NCBI GenBank assembly: GCA_964540655.1
Contig: CAZINR010000004.1
Location: 1-49,130, forward strand
Reading direction: 5' to 3'
Origin: CAZQBY01 sp964540655
GTDB lineage: Archaea > Altiarchaeota > Altiarchaeia > JAFGQM01
Length of the DNA: 49,130 bases
How positions within the stretch are numbered: the stretch's first letter is position 1; each line of letters starts with the position of its first letter. Shown here in pieces: positions 40,889 through 48,480 of the stretch. Under the pieces are notes generated by a model. The model searched no databases and was not told where the DNA came from. It was given only the letters and a program-made list of their open reading frames with translations. Made by a program: the position numbers and the translations under genes.

Positions 40889-41984
40889 CTTCAACCTCCC
40901 TGTAGACCTCGACCAGCCTCTTGACCGTGTTCTTGATGCTCCTCTCTTTTGCGCGCTTTTTCGAGGATTTCGCAAGCTTCTTCTTTTTGCCGTAAACCAG
41001 CTCCAGCTTATCTTTCAGGTCCTGGACGTCTCCCGGGACGTATCTGTAGCCGTTGATTCCCTCGGTTATCGTAGTTTTGAGGGCCATGGCATCTGCGCCC
41101 ACCGCAGGGGTCCCGCAGGAGTTCGCCTCCAGGACCACCAGCCCCTCCGTCTCTGCTCTGGAGGGCAGGACCAGGACGTCCAACAGGGAATAGAACTCAG
41201 GGAGCCTCTCTCTTGGAAGGAAACCCAGGAAGCGGACGTTCTCTTTGCCCTTGGCGATCTTTTTGTAATCCTCATGCTGCGCGCCCTCGCCCGCCACCAG
41301 GATAGTCCCGTCGAACTCGTCCGCAACGTTTATCAAATCCTCCAGATGCTTCTCCCAGGAGTGCCTACCTGCGAATCCGATGACCGGCCCGTCCGGCACA
41401 TCGTAGTCCTTCTTGAACTTCTCAAAGGGCTTCTCTTCAAAGAAATCCGCGTCTATGCCGTTCGAAAAAGCTATAGTCTTTGAGATGTATTTACCTAGCC
41501 TGTCCTTGAGCATGTCTATTAGTACCTGTGAAGGCGCAGTTATCAGCTGGCATCTTTCCAGCAGCTCTCTTTCGTATTTGTAATAGCATACCTTCAGACT
41601 GGCCTCCACCAGAGGATTGGAGCTTATCTGATGCAGATACAGGTCCGGCGGCGTATGATATGTGAGTATCCTGGGTATCCTCTGCTTCCTCCCCACGGCC
41701 ACTCCCAGAGTAGCCAGTGTGACGAAGCCATGGATGTGGACCAAATCGAGGTCCTTCTCTATCCTCTTGAAAGACGGGAGGCCTATCTTGTATCCTTTAT
41801 AGAAGAAGAACGGTATAGATCTCAGGGGGACCTCATGCTCCTGCGGCTCATAGCCCTCGCATTTGGGATAGTATATGAACACCTCATGCCCCAGCTTCTC
41901 CAGCTCCCTCTTCCAGAGGCTGACCGTGTAGGTGACTCCGTTTATCTGCGGGAAATACGTGTCCGTGAAGAAGCCGATTTTCAT
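40866..41984 (-). CDS. GT4 family glycosyltransferase
   Basis: 372 residues with a canonical GT4 layout: FFTDTYFPQINGVTYTVSLWKRELEKLGHEV, LVHIHGFVTLATLG, AFSNGIDADFF, IGFAGRHSWEKHLEDLINVADEF and SRAETEGLVVLEANSCG. Close in pattern to archaeal and bacterial diacylglycerol glucosyl- or PIM-type mannosyltransferases. Donor is an NDP-sugar; acceptor unknown. Lies 14 bases after the AglH-like gene, so it probably extends the lipid-linked glycan started there. Confidence 0.86.
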   Translation of the reverse strand: MKIGFFTDTYFPQINGVTYTVSLWKRELEKLGHEVFIYYPKCEGYEPQEHEVPLRSIPFFFYKGYKIGLPSFKRIEKDLDLVHIHGFVTLATLGVAVGRKQRIPRILTYHTPPDLYLHQISSNPLVEASLKVCYYKYERELLERCQLITAPSQVLIDMLKDRLGKYISKTIAFSNGIDADFFEEKPFEKFKKDYDVPDGPVIGFAGRHSWEKHLEDLINVADEFDGTILVAGEGAQHEDYKKIAKGKENVRFLGFLPRERLPEFYSLLDVLVLPSRAETEGLVVLEANSCGTPAVGADAMALKTTITEGINGYRYVPGDVQDLKDKLELVYGKKKKLAKSSKKRAKERSIKNTVKRLVEVYREVEDEGVPLP

Positions 41985-41998
41985 CTTTGGAGTTTGAC

Positions 41999-42997
41999 CT
42001 AGATTATCTTTAAAAGAATGTAAAGGAGGGTCCAGAACAAGGTGTTGTTCGCGACTATTACGAGTATCTTACGGGACAGCTTCTCCTCGGTCATGGGGCC
42101 CAGCTTGCTGACGATTAGCTTGGCGAAATCCAGTTTGCCCGATTTGGGAACGTGCAGCTTGCCGTCTTCAAGCACATATGGCTCCTCCTTCTTCTGGCTC
42201 ATGTCGCCCGGGTTGGTCTTGAGTTTGAGAAGGATGTCATAGATGTGGGGCGCGAACAGCCCCAGGGCCAGATACCATCTGTCTATGAAGAGTATCATGC
42301 AGCCGGCGAAGGCGCCGAAGAGCAAGGTCCCGCTGTCGCCGGGGAATACGCGCGCAGGATGGCGGTTGAAGTAGAAGAGCCCCCCGGCCGCGCCGACCAT
42401 TATCAGGCCCATGACTACCAGAGTGCTCGTGTATACCTCAGAGAAAGCGGCCATGACCGTCAGCCCGGAAAGCACCGCCATCGAGGAACCGACTTCCCAA
42501 CCATTGAGCCCTGCGAAGGAGTTTGACAGGGAAGAGGTCGCCAGTATCAGCAAGCCGCCCAGCACTACATACCAATAGAGTGTGCAGACGGAATAGCCTT
42601 CCATGAGGGAGGGCATCACCAGGTATGTGAAAGGAACAGTAATGATGAAGAGTGTTATCCCCCTGTTGGCCACATATTTGATCCATCCCTCCTCTTTTTT
42701 GAACAGGCGGAAGCCGTCGTCGAAGAAGCCTATGGCCGCGAAGCAGGTCATGACGAACAGGAAGGCGTAGGCCAGCGGATTGATTATCTCCAGATTCACA
42801 AGCAGGAGCACCAGCAGCCATATGCCCGGGAGCAGAAGCATGCCGCCGGCCTCCGGGATATTGGGCTTTCCCGGCTTGTTTATGTCTGCCCCCCCTATGC
42901 CAAAAGAGAGCATCCTGCCTTTCAGCAGCCGGACGAATGCCAGCCCCAGAGCTGCCGAGGCGACTAGCACTCCAAAATATATCAATTCCACCGTCAT
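41999..42997 (-). CDS. UDP-GlcNAc:dolichyl-phosphate GlcNAc-1-phosphate transferase-like (AglH type)
   Basis: 332 residues, ~10 membrane helices. Polyprenyl-phosphate transferase motifs: NKPGKPNIPEAGGMLLLPG, AAIGFFDDGFRL (DD), SNSFAGLNGWEVGSSM and RVFPGDSGTLLFG. A cytosolic tail of ~70 residues follows HIYDILLKLK. It transfers a sugar-1-phosphate to dolichyl phosphate, the first step of archaeal N-glycosylation. It heads the operon with the two GT4, the GT-C and the GT4-GT2 genes. Sugar identity not certain. Confidence 0.87.
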   Translation of the reverse strand: MTVELIYFGVLVASAALGLAFVRLLKGRMLSFGIGGADINKPGKPNIPEAGGMLLLPGIWLLVLLLVNLEIINPLAYAFLFVMTCFAAIGFFDDGFRLFKKEEGWIKYVANRGITLFIITVPFTYLVMPSLMEGYSVCTLYWYVVLGGLLILATSSLSNSFAGLNGWEVGSSMAVLSGLTVMAAFSEVYTSTLVVMGLIMVGAAGGLFYFNRHPARVFPGDSGTLLFGAFAGCMILFIDRWYLALGLFAPHIYDILLKLKTNPGDMSQKKEEPYVLEDGKLHVPKSGKLDFAKLIVSKLGPMTEEKLSRKILVIVANNTLFWTLLYILLKII

Positions 42998-43062
42998 CTT
43001 GAAATCAGCAGGACAGTGTCAAAAATCAGACTGTGCAAGCTCTAATGTTATAGATTATGCAA

Positions 43063-43914
43063 TTAAAAAGAGCCCATCTGCGGGAAAAGAAAGGCCATGG
43101 CTCCGGCAAGAATCGCGTAGGTCAGAATGGCCCAGTCCGCCCACCTCCCGACGTCCTCCCCTCTTATTCGGAATGTGATTAGCACCAAGATGGGTATGGC
43201 GGTCAGCGGCAGGAGGTCCCTGAGATCGTTGGAAAACCAGATGATGAATGCCAGTATCATGAAGATGGACGCGTATGATATGGACTTTGACACCTTCTTC
43301 CCGAAATAGACGGCCGTGGTGATTATCCCGGCCCTCTCGTCTATCTCTAGGTCGAAGACCTGGTTCCATTCCAGGATTGTGAGGTTCGAGAGGCCCAGGA
43401 AGAGGGGCCACAAAGACAATGCAGTATCTGCGCGCAATCCCAGGGCCAGCGCCGGGAACAAAAAGAAGCCGAATATCCAGATGAAATGGGACGCCAGATC
43501 GACGACAGGCTTTCTCTTGAGATACCGCGAGTACAGCGTTATGTCCAGGGTCAGAACTGCCAGCAGCAGCAGCTGGCCGGGGAACCAGATCCATGCCAGG
43601 AGGAACATCGCAGAAAGCAAAAGGACATTCATCGATATCATCTCCTCTCCCGAGACGTCCCCTGCCGCATAGGGGTTCCTCCCCCTCTTTATCGGGTCCA
43701 GCCTGTCGACCCCCTTGTCGAAGAAGTTGTTGGAGCAGAAGCTGTAAAGGAAGTATAGCATCATGACCACGAGTATGCGCGCAGACTGCCCCAGTGAAAC
43801 GGGAAGGGAGAAGAACCTCGAGACGAAGAATATGGAGCCCGCTACCAGCAGGATGTACGACCAGGAGTGCTTGACCCTCATGGCCCTGGCGTACAGCGAA
43901 ATCCTGGATGTCAT
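43063..43914 (-). CDS. UbiA-family prenyltransferase
   Basis: 283 residues, eight to nine helices. First Asp-rich motif is NNFFDKGVDRLDPIKRGRNPYAAGDVS; second is NQVFDLEIDERAGIITTAVYFGKK. Substrate could be an archaeal lipid (digeranylgeranylglyceryl phosphate synthase branch), a quinone, or heme-like; the motif pattern is not decisive. Overlaps truD by four bases. Near the lipid-linked glycosylation genes but on a separate transcript from the AglH-like operon, 65 bases away. Confidence 0.85.
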   Translation of the reverse strand: MTSRISLYARAMRVKHSWSYILLVAGSIFFVSRFFSLPVSLGQSARILVVMMLYFLYSFCSNNFFDKGVDRLDPIKRGRNPYAAGDVSGEEMISMNVLLLSAMFLLAWIWFPGQLLLLAVLTLDITLYSRYLKRKPVVDLASHFIWIFGFFLFPALALGLRADTALSLWPLFLGLSNLTILEWNQVFDLEIDERAGIITTAVYFGKKVSKSISYASIFMILAFIIWFSNDLRDLLPLTAIPILVLITFRIRGEDVGRWADWAILTYAILAGAMAFLFPQMGSF

Positions 43915-45062
43915 TCCGTATCCTTCATGATCTCCCTCAGCAGCATGGTGGCGTAGGTGCCCGGAGGAAGCATGAACCTCACGGTTATCTTAGAATCCTT
44001 CTCGTTAAAATCTGCAACCTCGAAACCCCTAAACTCCTGCAGGGTCGCCCTTGTCTCGCCCTCCAGGCTCATCTCCGGCATGGGGGTGACTTTGAACTCC
44101 TCTGTTTTCATATCCTCCTCCTCCAGTATGCGCGCGCTTATGCTGTCAGGCTTTGTAGTGTAACCGACCAGGGGCAGCTCTTCCGGAATCTCACCCTTTT
44201 CAATGCACTCGCTGAGGGCGAGGTTGAAAACATAACCCTGATAGGCGTGGACGAACATCTTCCTCAGCTTCTTGGGCAGGACTCTGAGCGCGCCGACGAA
44301 GTCCGTGGGCGTCTTGACCAGGTGGTTGAGGACGCTCTTCTCGAAGCCCAGGTAGTTGGGGAAGGTCTCGAAGGCTTTCTTGAAATCCTCGGTTTTCTTC
44401 AATTCTTCTCTCGCCCCCGTGGCATTCTCGGGCTCGTCGCCCGTCCCTGCCACGAACTCCATCACGGCCTCCTTGAACCTGCCCTTCAGGATGTGCTTTC
44501 CGACTATGTGGTTGTCGAGCCGCATGCCGAACCGCTGCTTTCCGAAGAAGTTGGGCATTCTGCCGCCCAGCTGCTCCACGGTCTTCTGAACAGTCTTATC
44601 TGCATCATCAGCTACCTCCCTGATGACTATCGTGAAGCGGTTCCCGCTGAGGGTCCCTAAGTTGACCGGGCTGTCAGAAGTGGAGAAGTCGCGCAGCATG
44701 ATATCCTTTATCCTCAGCTTCTCCAGCTTCTCCTTGGGCACCTTCCAGGCGGACACCCGCTGCGCGCTTATGGAGCGGCGGTCTTTGGTGCCCGCGTATT
44801 TCAGCCGCTTGTGCGAGACCCCGCATGCGCGCGCTATGGCCTTCACCGCGCGCATAGTGTCCCAGTTGTTCTTCTCTAACGTGAAGTGGGTGTAGTCGCC
44901 GGGTTCGTCTTCGAACCTCTGGCTCCCCCCTATCCCCAGGACGATCCCATCCGGGGTCACCTCCTCGACCAGGAAGTCCTCAGGCTCCCGCTTTATGGCG
45001 CCGCCTATGCCTTTTATCTTCGAAAGATATGCGCGCAGCCCTACTCTCTCCTCACTGGACAT
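43911..45062 (-). CDS. truD: tRNA pseudouridine synthase TruD
   Basis: 383 residues. Makes pseudouridine-13 in tRNA. The catalytic aspartate is D94 in KYAGTKDRRSISAQRVS; N-terminal IKREPEDFLVEEV, NRFTIVIREV and FFGKQRFGMRLDNHIVGKHIL are family blocks. Inserted TRUD domain between residues ~150 and 310. Overlaps the zinc-ribbon gene by 11 bases and ubiA by four, making a three-gene operon. Confidence 0.95.
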   Translation of the reverse strand: MSSEERVGLRAYLSKIKGIGGAIKREPEDFLVEEVTPDGIVLGIGGSQRFEDEPGDYTHFTLEKNNWDTMRAVKAIARACGVSHKRLKYAGTKDRRSISAQRVSAWKVPKEKLEKLRIKDIMLRDFSTSDSPVNLGTLSGNRFTIVIREVADDADKTVQKTVEQLGGRMPNFFGKQRFGMRLDNHIVGKHILKGRFKEAVMEFVAGTGDEPENATGAREELKKTEDFKKAFETFPNYLGFEKSVLNHLVKTPTDFVGALRVLPKKLRKMFVHAYQGYVFNLALSECIEKGEIPEELPLVGYTTKPDSISARILEEEDMKTEEFKVTPMPEMSLEGETRATLQEFRGFEVADFNEKDSKITVRFMLPPGTYATMLLREIMKDTE

Positions 45063-45276
45063 CGCCGAGGTCCGGGTTTTTAACGTTTATGCAGATGCCC
45101 TTCTTGATGCAGCCCTTGCAGAAGAACTGAGTGTCATAATCGACCAGCACGGACTCGCCCTCAGCCGTGACCTGCTCTATGACAGCCTTGACAAAGCTGC
45201 TCCCCTTGCCGAGCACTTTCCCGCAGTTGGAGCAGTATTCCTTTACTTCCGTTAGGCTTTCGGGCAGGTGGGCCAT
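45052..45276 (-). CDS. Small zinc-ribbon protein
   Basis: 74 residues from ATG 45276; the frame opens at 45300, but the A/T box CTTAAAAACC (45301-45310, minus) is 25-30 bases before 45276, so the internal ATG fits a leaderless mRNA. Two CxxC pairs (YCSNCGKVLG near residue 15, FFCKGCIKKGIC near residue 53) form a zinc ribbon. Function unknown; co-expressed with truD, so RNA-linked work is possible. Confidence 0.72.
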   Translation of the reverse strand: MAHLPESLTEVKEYCSNCGKVLGKGSSFVKAVIEQVTAEGESVLVDYDTQFFCKGCIKKGICINVKNPDLGDVQ

Positions 45277-45400
45277 TTCCGATTTATTTATCTGGAGCAT
45301 CTTAAAAACCTTTTCTTAGACTAAGCGAAAAAAGGATAAAAACATCTTTGACGCGCCTTTAAAGCTTTTAGCTTCCGTTACTTTTCACCGGTGACAAGAA

Positions 45401-45455
45401 GTTACACTACACTTAAATGCTTTTCGGTTTCTGCACGCTTTTTATGTAGTGTAAC
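45401..45455 (+). repeat. 11-base perfect inverted repeat around the tRNA-Thr promoter
   Basis: GTTACACTACA (45401-45411) and TGTAGTGTAAC (45445-45455) are perfect complements, 33 bases apart. The TATA-like GCTTTTTATG (45437-45446) touches the right arm. Just upstream is an 8-base palindrome, CACCGGTG (45386-45393). Such arms on a tRNA promoter suggest a protein-binding site or the ends of a small insert. Confidence 0.7.
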
Positions 45456-45549
45456 ACAAAATATCCCGCTTCAGATAGGCGAGTCTCCTATCCGAGCGTC
45501 TCTCGCCCGGGTTGACCGGCGAGCATCATACAAGCGAAGTGAGCCGCTT
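45437..45549 (+). promoter_or_regulatory. tRNA-Thr promoter and conserved leader
   Basis: TATA-like box at 45437-45446; predicted start near 45462. About 85 transcribed bases precede the tRNA. It begins TATCCCGCTTCAG, then GGCGAG paired with CTCGCC, an apical TATCC, then CAAGCG (45531-45536) pairing with CGCTTG (45545-45550, into the tRNA's first base). The first half matches the tRNA-Trp leader. It could be a co-transcribed small RNA. Confidence 0.55.
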
Positions 45550-45623
<74 letters not shown>

Positions 45624-45709
45624 TTCCTTATTCTAAGCGTTGTCTCAGCCCCCGGCTTATGTCAAAGAGGATTTCTAAGCGGTGAACTCTTCGACATCCC
45701 GCCGGGGCC
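45624..45709 (+). repeat. tRNA-3' hairpin element, copy 3 (after tRNA-Thr)
   Basis: CCCCCGGC (45649-45656), TT, ATGTCAAAGAG (45659-45669), 17-base loop, CTCTTCGACAT (45687-45697), CCC, GCCGGGG (45701-45707). ATCCCGCCGGGG (45696-45707) repeats bases 45609-45620 of tRNA-Thr. TTCTAAGCG occurs twice, before the stem and in the loop. Confidence 0.75.
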
Positions 45710-45732
45710 CCCCGGTCATCTGCGACTATCCT

Positions 45733-47325
45733 TTACTCCTCTCCAAGCCTTGCCCTCAGCGCGCGTATCCTTGCGTGCAGCTCCCCTAAATATCTATGCT
45801 TTGCCATTCCGCTCTTTGCCTGAACTTCGGCATGCGGGGCGGTGGCTGCCCATCTGAGCTCTTTCTCAGCCTCGTTTATCTGGACCACCGGGTCCGCAGC
45901 CTCTGCTGCGAGCCTTAGCCTTCTTTCGGCAGGGCCCTCTATGCCCCTTTCGGCAGGCTTCTCTCTCATAGCTAAATTGGCATGCTCTCTGCCTGCGGCC
46001 CTCTTCAGAGCCTTTGCCCTCTCTCTTTCCGCCGCCTTTCGCAGGCTACCCGAAACGGAGCCTTTCAACTTGCCTTCATTATTCAGCAGGAACCGCTCGA
46101 ACAAGACAGCCCCTTCTGGATCGATCTCGCGCATGGCGGGCAGGACCTCCACCCACATGCGGTGGGAAGTCATATTCCCTATCGGCAGGTGGTCGACCAT
46201 CTGCCATACCTGGTTCTTCGTAAGGCCGTATTTGGCGGCCAGTCCTTTGACCAACCCCCCTTTGACAACGCCGCTCTCATGCCTCTCAAGCTCCGCGTAC
46301 TCGGCCCTCACCCTCATGCAGAGCGCAGTCCTCCCATATCTCTCTATGCGCCTTCTGCTGAGGCCATTCAAGGCCGACTTTTTGCTCCTCCTTCTGCCGC
46401 TCTGCTCGCTCGGCCTCATAAGGATTGCGCGCCTCAGCTCCGGCTCAAAATACTCGCTCCTCCTCTGTCGCGCGCTGAGCCTCATACCCTTCCTCGTTAG
46501 CACATAAGTCGCAGTCCTACCTCGCTCTCCGACATCCACTAACCCGGCTGTTACGAGCCTGTCGATATACTTCTCTGCCTCTTTAGCATGCATACCGGCC
46601 CTCTTTGCCAGCTCGCTGATGTTCAGGGGGTCCACACCCATAGCACTCCAAAGCCTGTAGCCGGCACTCCCTTTCGGTATGGGCGCCCTGTGCGCCCTTT
46701 CCGTCGCCATCCACCTGTACTCCTGCTTGTTACCCCCTTTGCCCTCCAATGAGACCCTTTCGGCCAGTCCCGCGGCTTCAAGGAGATTCAAAGCATTTAT
46801 CACCAAGCGATGACCCCCTCCCGTCCTTTTGTCCAATGTTCGCGTAGTATAGGGCCCGTCATCTTGGACTAGCTTTTCTCTGACGTTGTGAAGGACATTC
46901 TTCCTCACTAGGCTGTTCAGAGATTCCAACCTCCCGTCTATTATCTCGACTCCTCTGCCGTCGAGCCGCCTCTGGAGTGAAAGGGCGGCATTCATCCAAG
47001 GCAGAAGCGCGTCCTTGTGCGTCCCCCTGCTCCTCACGAGAGCCTGCGCAACCTGGATGGCAGTCGGCTTGTGGGAGTACAGTCCCAATTCCCTGAGCAG
47101 GGCGTGCGCCATCCTCTTGGTCGGAAGCCTCTTGTGCTTGGAATTCAGGCTTTTGAGCCGCCTTATCTCTCCAGCAAGCTCTTCCTCGAAGCCTTTGGGG
47201 ATGGGCTCTTTCCTTGCTGGCTTGGAGGGCTCTCTCACAAAGCTTCCGAGCCGCTTCTTGCCCATGCCTAGGGCCTCCCTGAAAGACGGACGCTCGCGTG
47301 GTTTTGCCTTCCTCTTAGGAGTCAT
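45733..47325 (-). CDS. Large basic multi-winged-helix DNA-binding protein, function unknown
   Basis: 530 residues from ATG 47325; the frame extends to 47901, but that part is antisense to the aldolase. A minus-strand box ATTTTATTCC (about 47346-47356) supports this start. Very Arg/Lys-rich. At least two helix-turn-helix units are readable: LNISELAKRAGMHAKEAEKYIDRLVTAGLVDVGERG followed by a wing TATYVLTRKGMRL (~residues 235-290), and LAAKYGLTKNQVWQMVDHLP (~residues 360-385). A further winged unit seems to sit at ~145-200 (LLEAAGLAERVSLEGKGG). The tail is Ala/Arg/Glu helical. Could be a nucleoid or regulatory protein. No named family recognised. Confidence 0.65.
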   Translation of the reverse strand: MTPKRKAKPRERPSFREALGMGKKRLGSFVREPSKPARKEPIPKGFEEELAGEIRRLKSLNSKHKRLPTKRMAHALLRELGLYSHKPTAIQVAQALVRSRGTHKDALLPWMNAALSLQRRLDGRGVEIIDGRLESLNSLVRKNVLHNVREKLVQDDGPYTTRTLDKRTGGGHRLVINALNLLEAAGLAERVSLEGKGGNKQEYRWMATERAHRAPIPKGSAGYRLWSAMGVDPLNISELAKRAGMHAKEAEKYIDRLVTAGLVDVGERGRTATYVLTRKGMRLSARQRRSEYFEPELRRAILMRPSEQSGRRRSKKSALNGLSRRRIERYGRTALCMRVRAEYAELERHESGVVKGGLVKGLAAKYGLTKNQVWQMVDHLPIGNMTSHRMWVEVLPAMREIDPEGAVLFERFLLNNEGKLKGSVSGSLRKAAERERAKALKRAAGREHANLAMREKPAERGIEGPAERRLRLAAEAADPVVQINEAEKELRWAATAPHAEVQAKSGMAKHRYLGELHARIRALRARLGEE

Positions 47326-47381
47326 GCCCAAAGTTAAGGCGTAAAGGAATAAAATCGCACCTATCAGGTTTGTAGCGCATC

Positions 47382-47486
47382 CTACCCCATGAACCTCTCC
47401 CAAATCGCCCAGGCGAACAGCACTATCGTCGCGGCGAAAAGGAGGATGAGAAGAGCGCCGACCGTGGCGCTTATTTTCTTGCCCAT
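47382..47486 (-). CDS. 34-residue single-helix membrane protein
   Basis: Reads MGKKISATVGALLILLFAAT, then IVLFAWAIWERFMG, stop TAG at 47382-47384. A positive N-terminus and one membrane helix fill the whole peptide. Starts 12 bases after the aldolase stop on the same strand, so a shared transcript is likely. Too short for most gene finders; conservation would decide. Could be a small membrane regulator. Confidence 0.5.
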   Translation of the reverse strand: MGKKISATVGALLILLFAATIVLFAWAIWERFMG

Positions 47487-47498
47487 TCTGCGCGCGGT

Positions 47499-48431
47499 TT
47501 ATTTCATGGACGTCTCGTAGATGGTCATCGCCTCGTCCGTGCTCTTGCCGTGGAGCGTTATGGCGGAGATGGCGTTGCACATGGCGACCGCCTCTTTGAG
47601 GGTCTTCTGGTGGATGTTGCGCCCGGTGGCGTTGCCCCAAGCCCCGCTGATGTAAATCTGGTCGTGCAGCCTCTGCAGGAACTTGCGAACGTCCGTCGAC
47701 GAGCCGCCGGCGCAGACCACCTTTGTCCGGCCCCCGGCCACCACGGCCTCCTTCATTATCTCGGCCCTCTCGGCGCCCTCCTTCTTTGGGTAGTTGACCT
47801 TGACGAAGTCCGCGCCCAGGCACGCCCCTACCCCGGTCGCCCCCGCAATCAGATGCGGGTCCTTCTCGTCGGCCACAGCCTTGCCCCGCGGATAGATCCA
47901 AAGCACCACCACCAGCCCGTGCTTGTGCGCCTCGTAGACGATGTTGGCAGCCTGGTGCAGCATGTCCTTCTCGAACTCGCTTCCCAGATAAATCGTATAA
48001 CCAACGGCCACTATCTTCAGCCCGCTGTTCTTCTTGAACTCGGCGATCTTAGCGACGTCCAGCCACTGGTTGCTGAACGGGTCCATCTGCTCTGTCTTGA
48101 CCAGATTGGTCTTTGAGTTCAGCTTGACCAGATATGCCACGTTCTTGTAGTCTTGCCCGTAACGAGCTATCATGCCTATCTGGGTGGCGAAGACGCCTAT
48201 CTCGCCCTGCGAAGCCACCTGGAACAAATGCTCCGGATCGGCGTCGTCCTCGGCGATGCCCTCGCCATAGAAGTCGTTGTTCAGATGCTCGACCTTCTGG
48301 TCGCCGGCGAACAGCATGAGCCTGCCTGTCTTCTTCGTGATTTCAAGATAGTTCTTTACATACTCGTCCCTTGCCCCTTTCGGCACCCCCGCAGGCACCT
48401 TCACGTCCTTCGCAGAAATCTTGAGGTCCAT
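47499..48431 (-). CDS. Fructose-bisphosphate aldolase, archaeal class I (DhnA type)
   Basis: 310 residues. TIM barrel of the archaeal DhnA family: LMLFAGDQKVEHLNND, then GVGACLGADFVKVNYPKKEG with the Schiff-base lysine candidate K211, then TKVVCAGGSSTDVRKFLQRL and GAWGNATGRNIHQ. Interconverts fructose 1,6-bisphosphate with dihydroxyacetone phosphate and glyceraldehyde 3-phosphate. Divergent from fructose-bisphosphatase over 49 bases; minus-strand TATA ATTTTTATAATC (about 48460-48471) is ~30 bases before the ATG. Together the pair makes fructose 6-phosphate, which feeds the hexulose-phosphate synthase encoded at the window start. Confidence 0.92.
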   Translation of the reverse strand: MDLKISAKDVKVPAGVPKGARDEYVKNYLEITKKTGRLMLFAGDQKVEHLNNDFYGEGIAEDDADPEHLFQVASQGEIGVFATQIGMIARYGQDYKNVAYLVKLNSKTNLVKTEQMDPFSNQWLDVAKIAEFKKNSGLKIVAVGYTIYLGSEFEKDMLHQAANIVYEAHKHGLVVVLWIYPRGKAVADEKDPHLIAGATGVGACLGADFVKVNYPKKEGAERAEIMKEAVVAGGRTKVVCAGGSSTDVRKFLQRLHDQIYISGAWGNATGRNIHQKTLKEAVAMCNAISAITLHGKSTDEAMTIYETSMK

Positions 48432-48480
48432 TTTTTAGTCAAGGGACATTAACTATTCCGATTATAAAAATCTCTTGAAA

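Noticed and set aside
45624..45709. Archaeal H/ACA guide RNA as identity of the tRNA-linked hairpins
   Set aside because: No ACA box after the closing stem in any of the three copies and no visible k-turn; left as unknown.
47326..47901. N-terminal extension of the winged-helix protein into the aldolase region
   Set aside because: Same-strand but out-of-frame reading of the aldolase with low-complexity Arg/Gly; promoter box supports ATG 47325.
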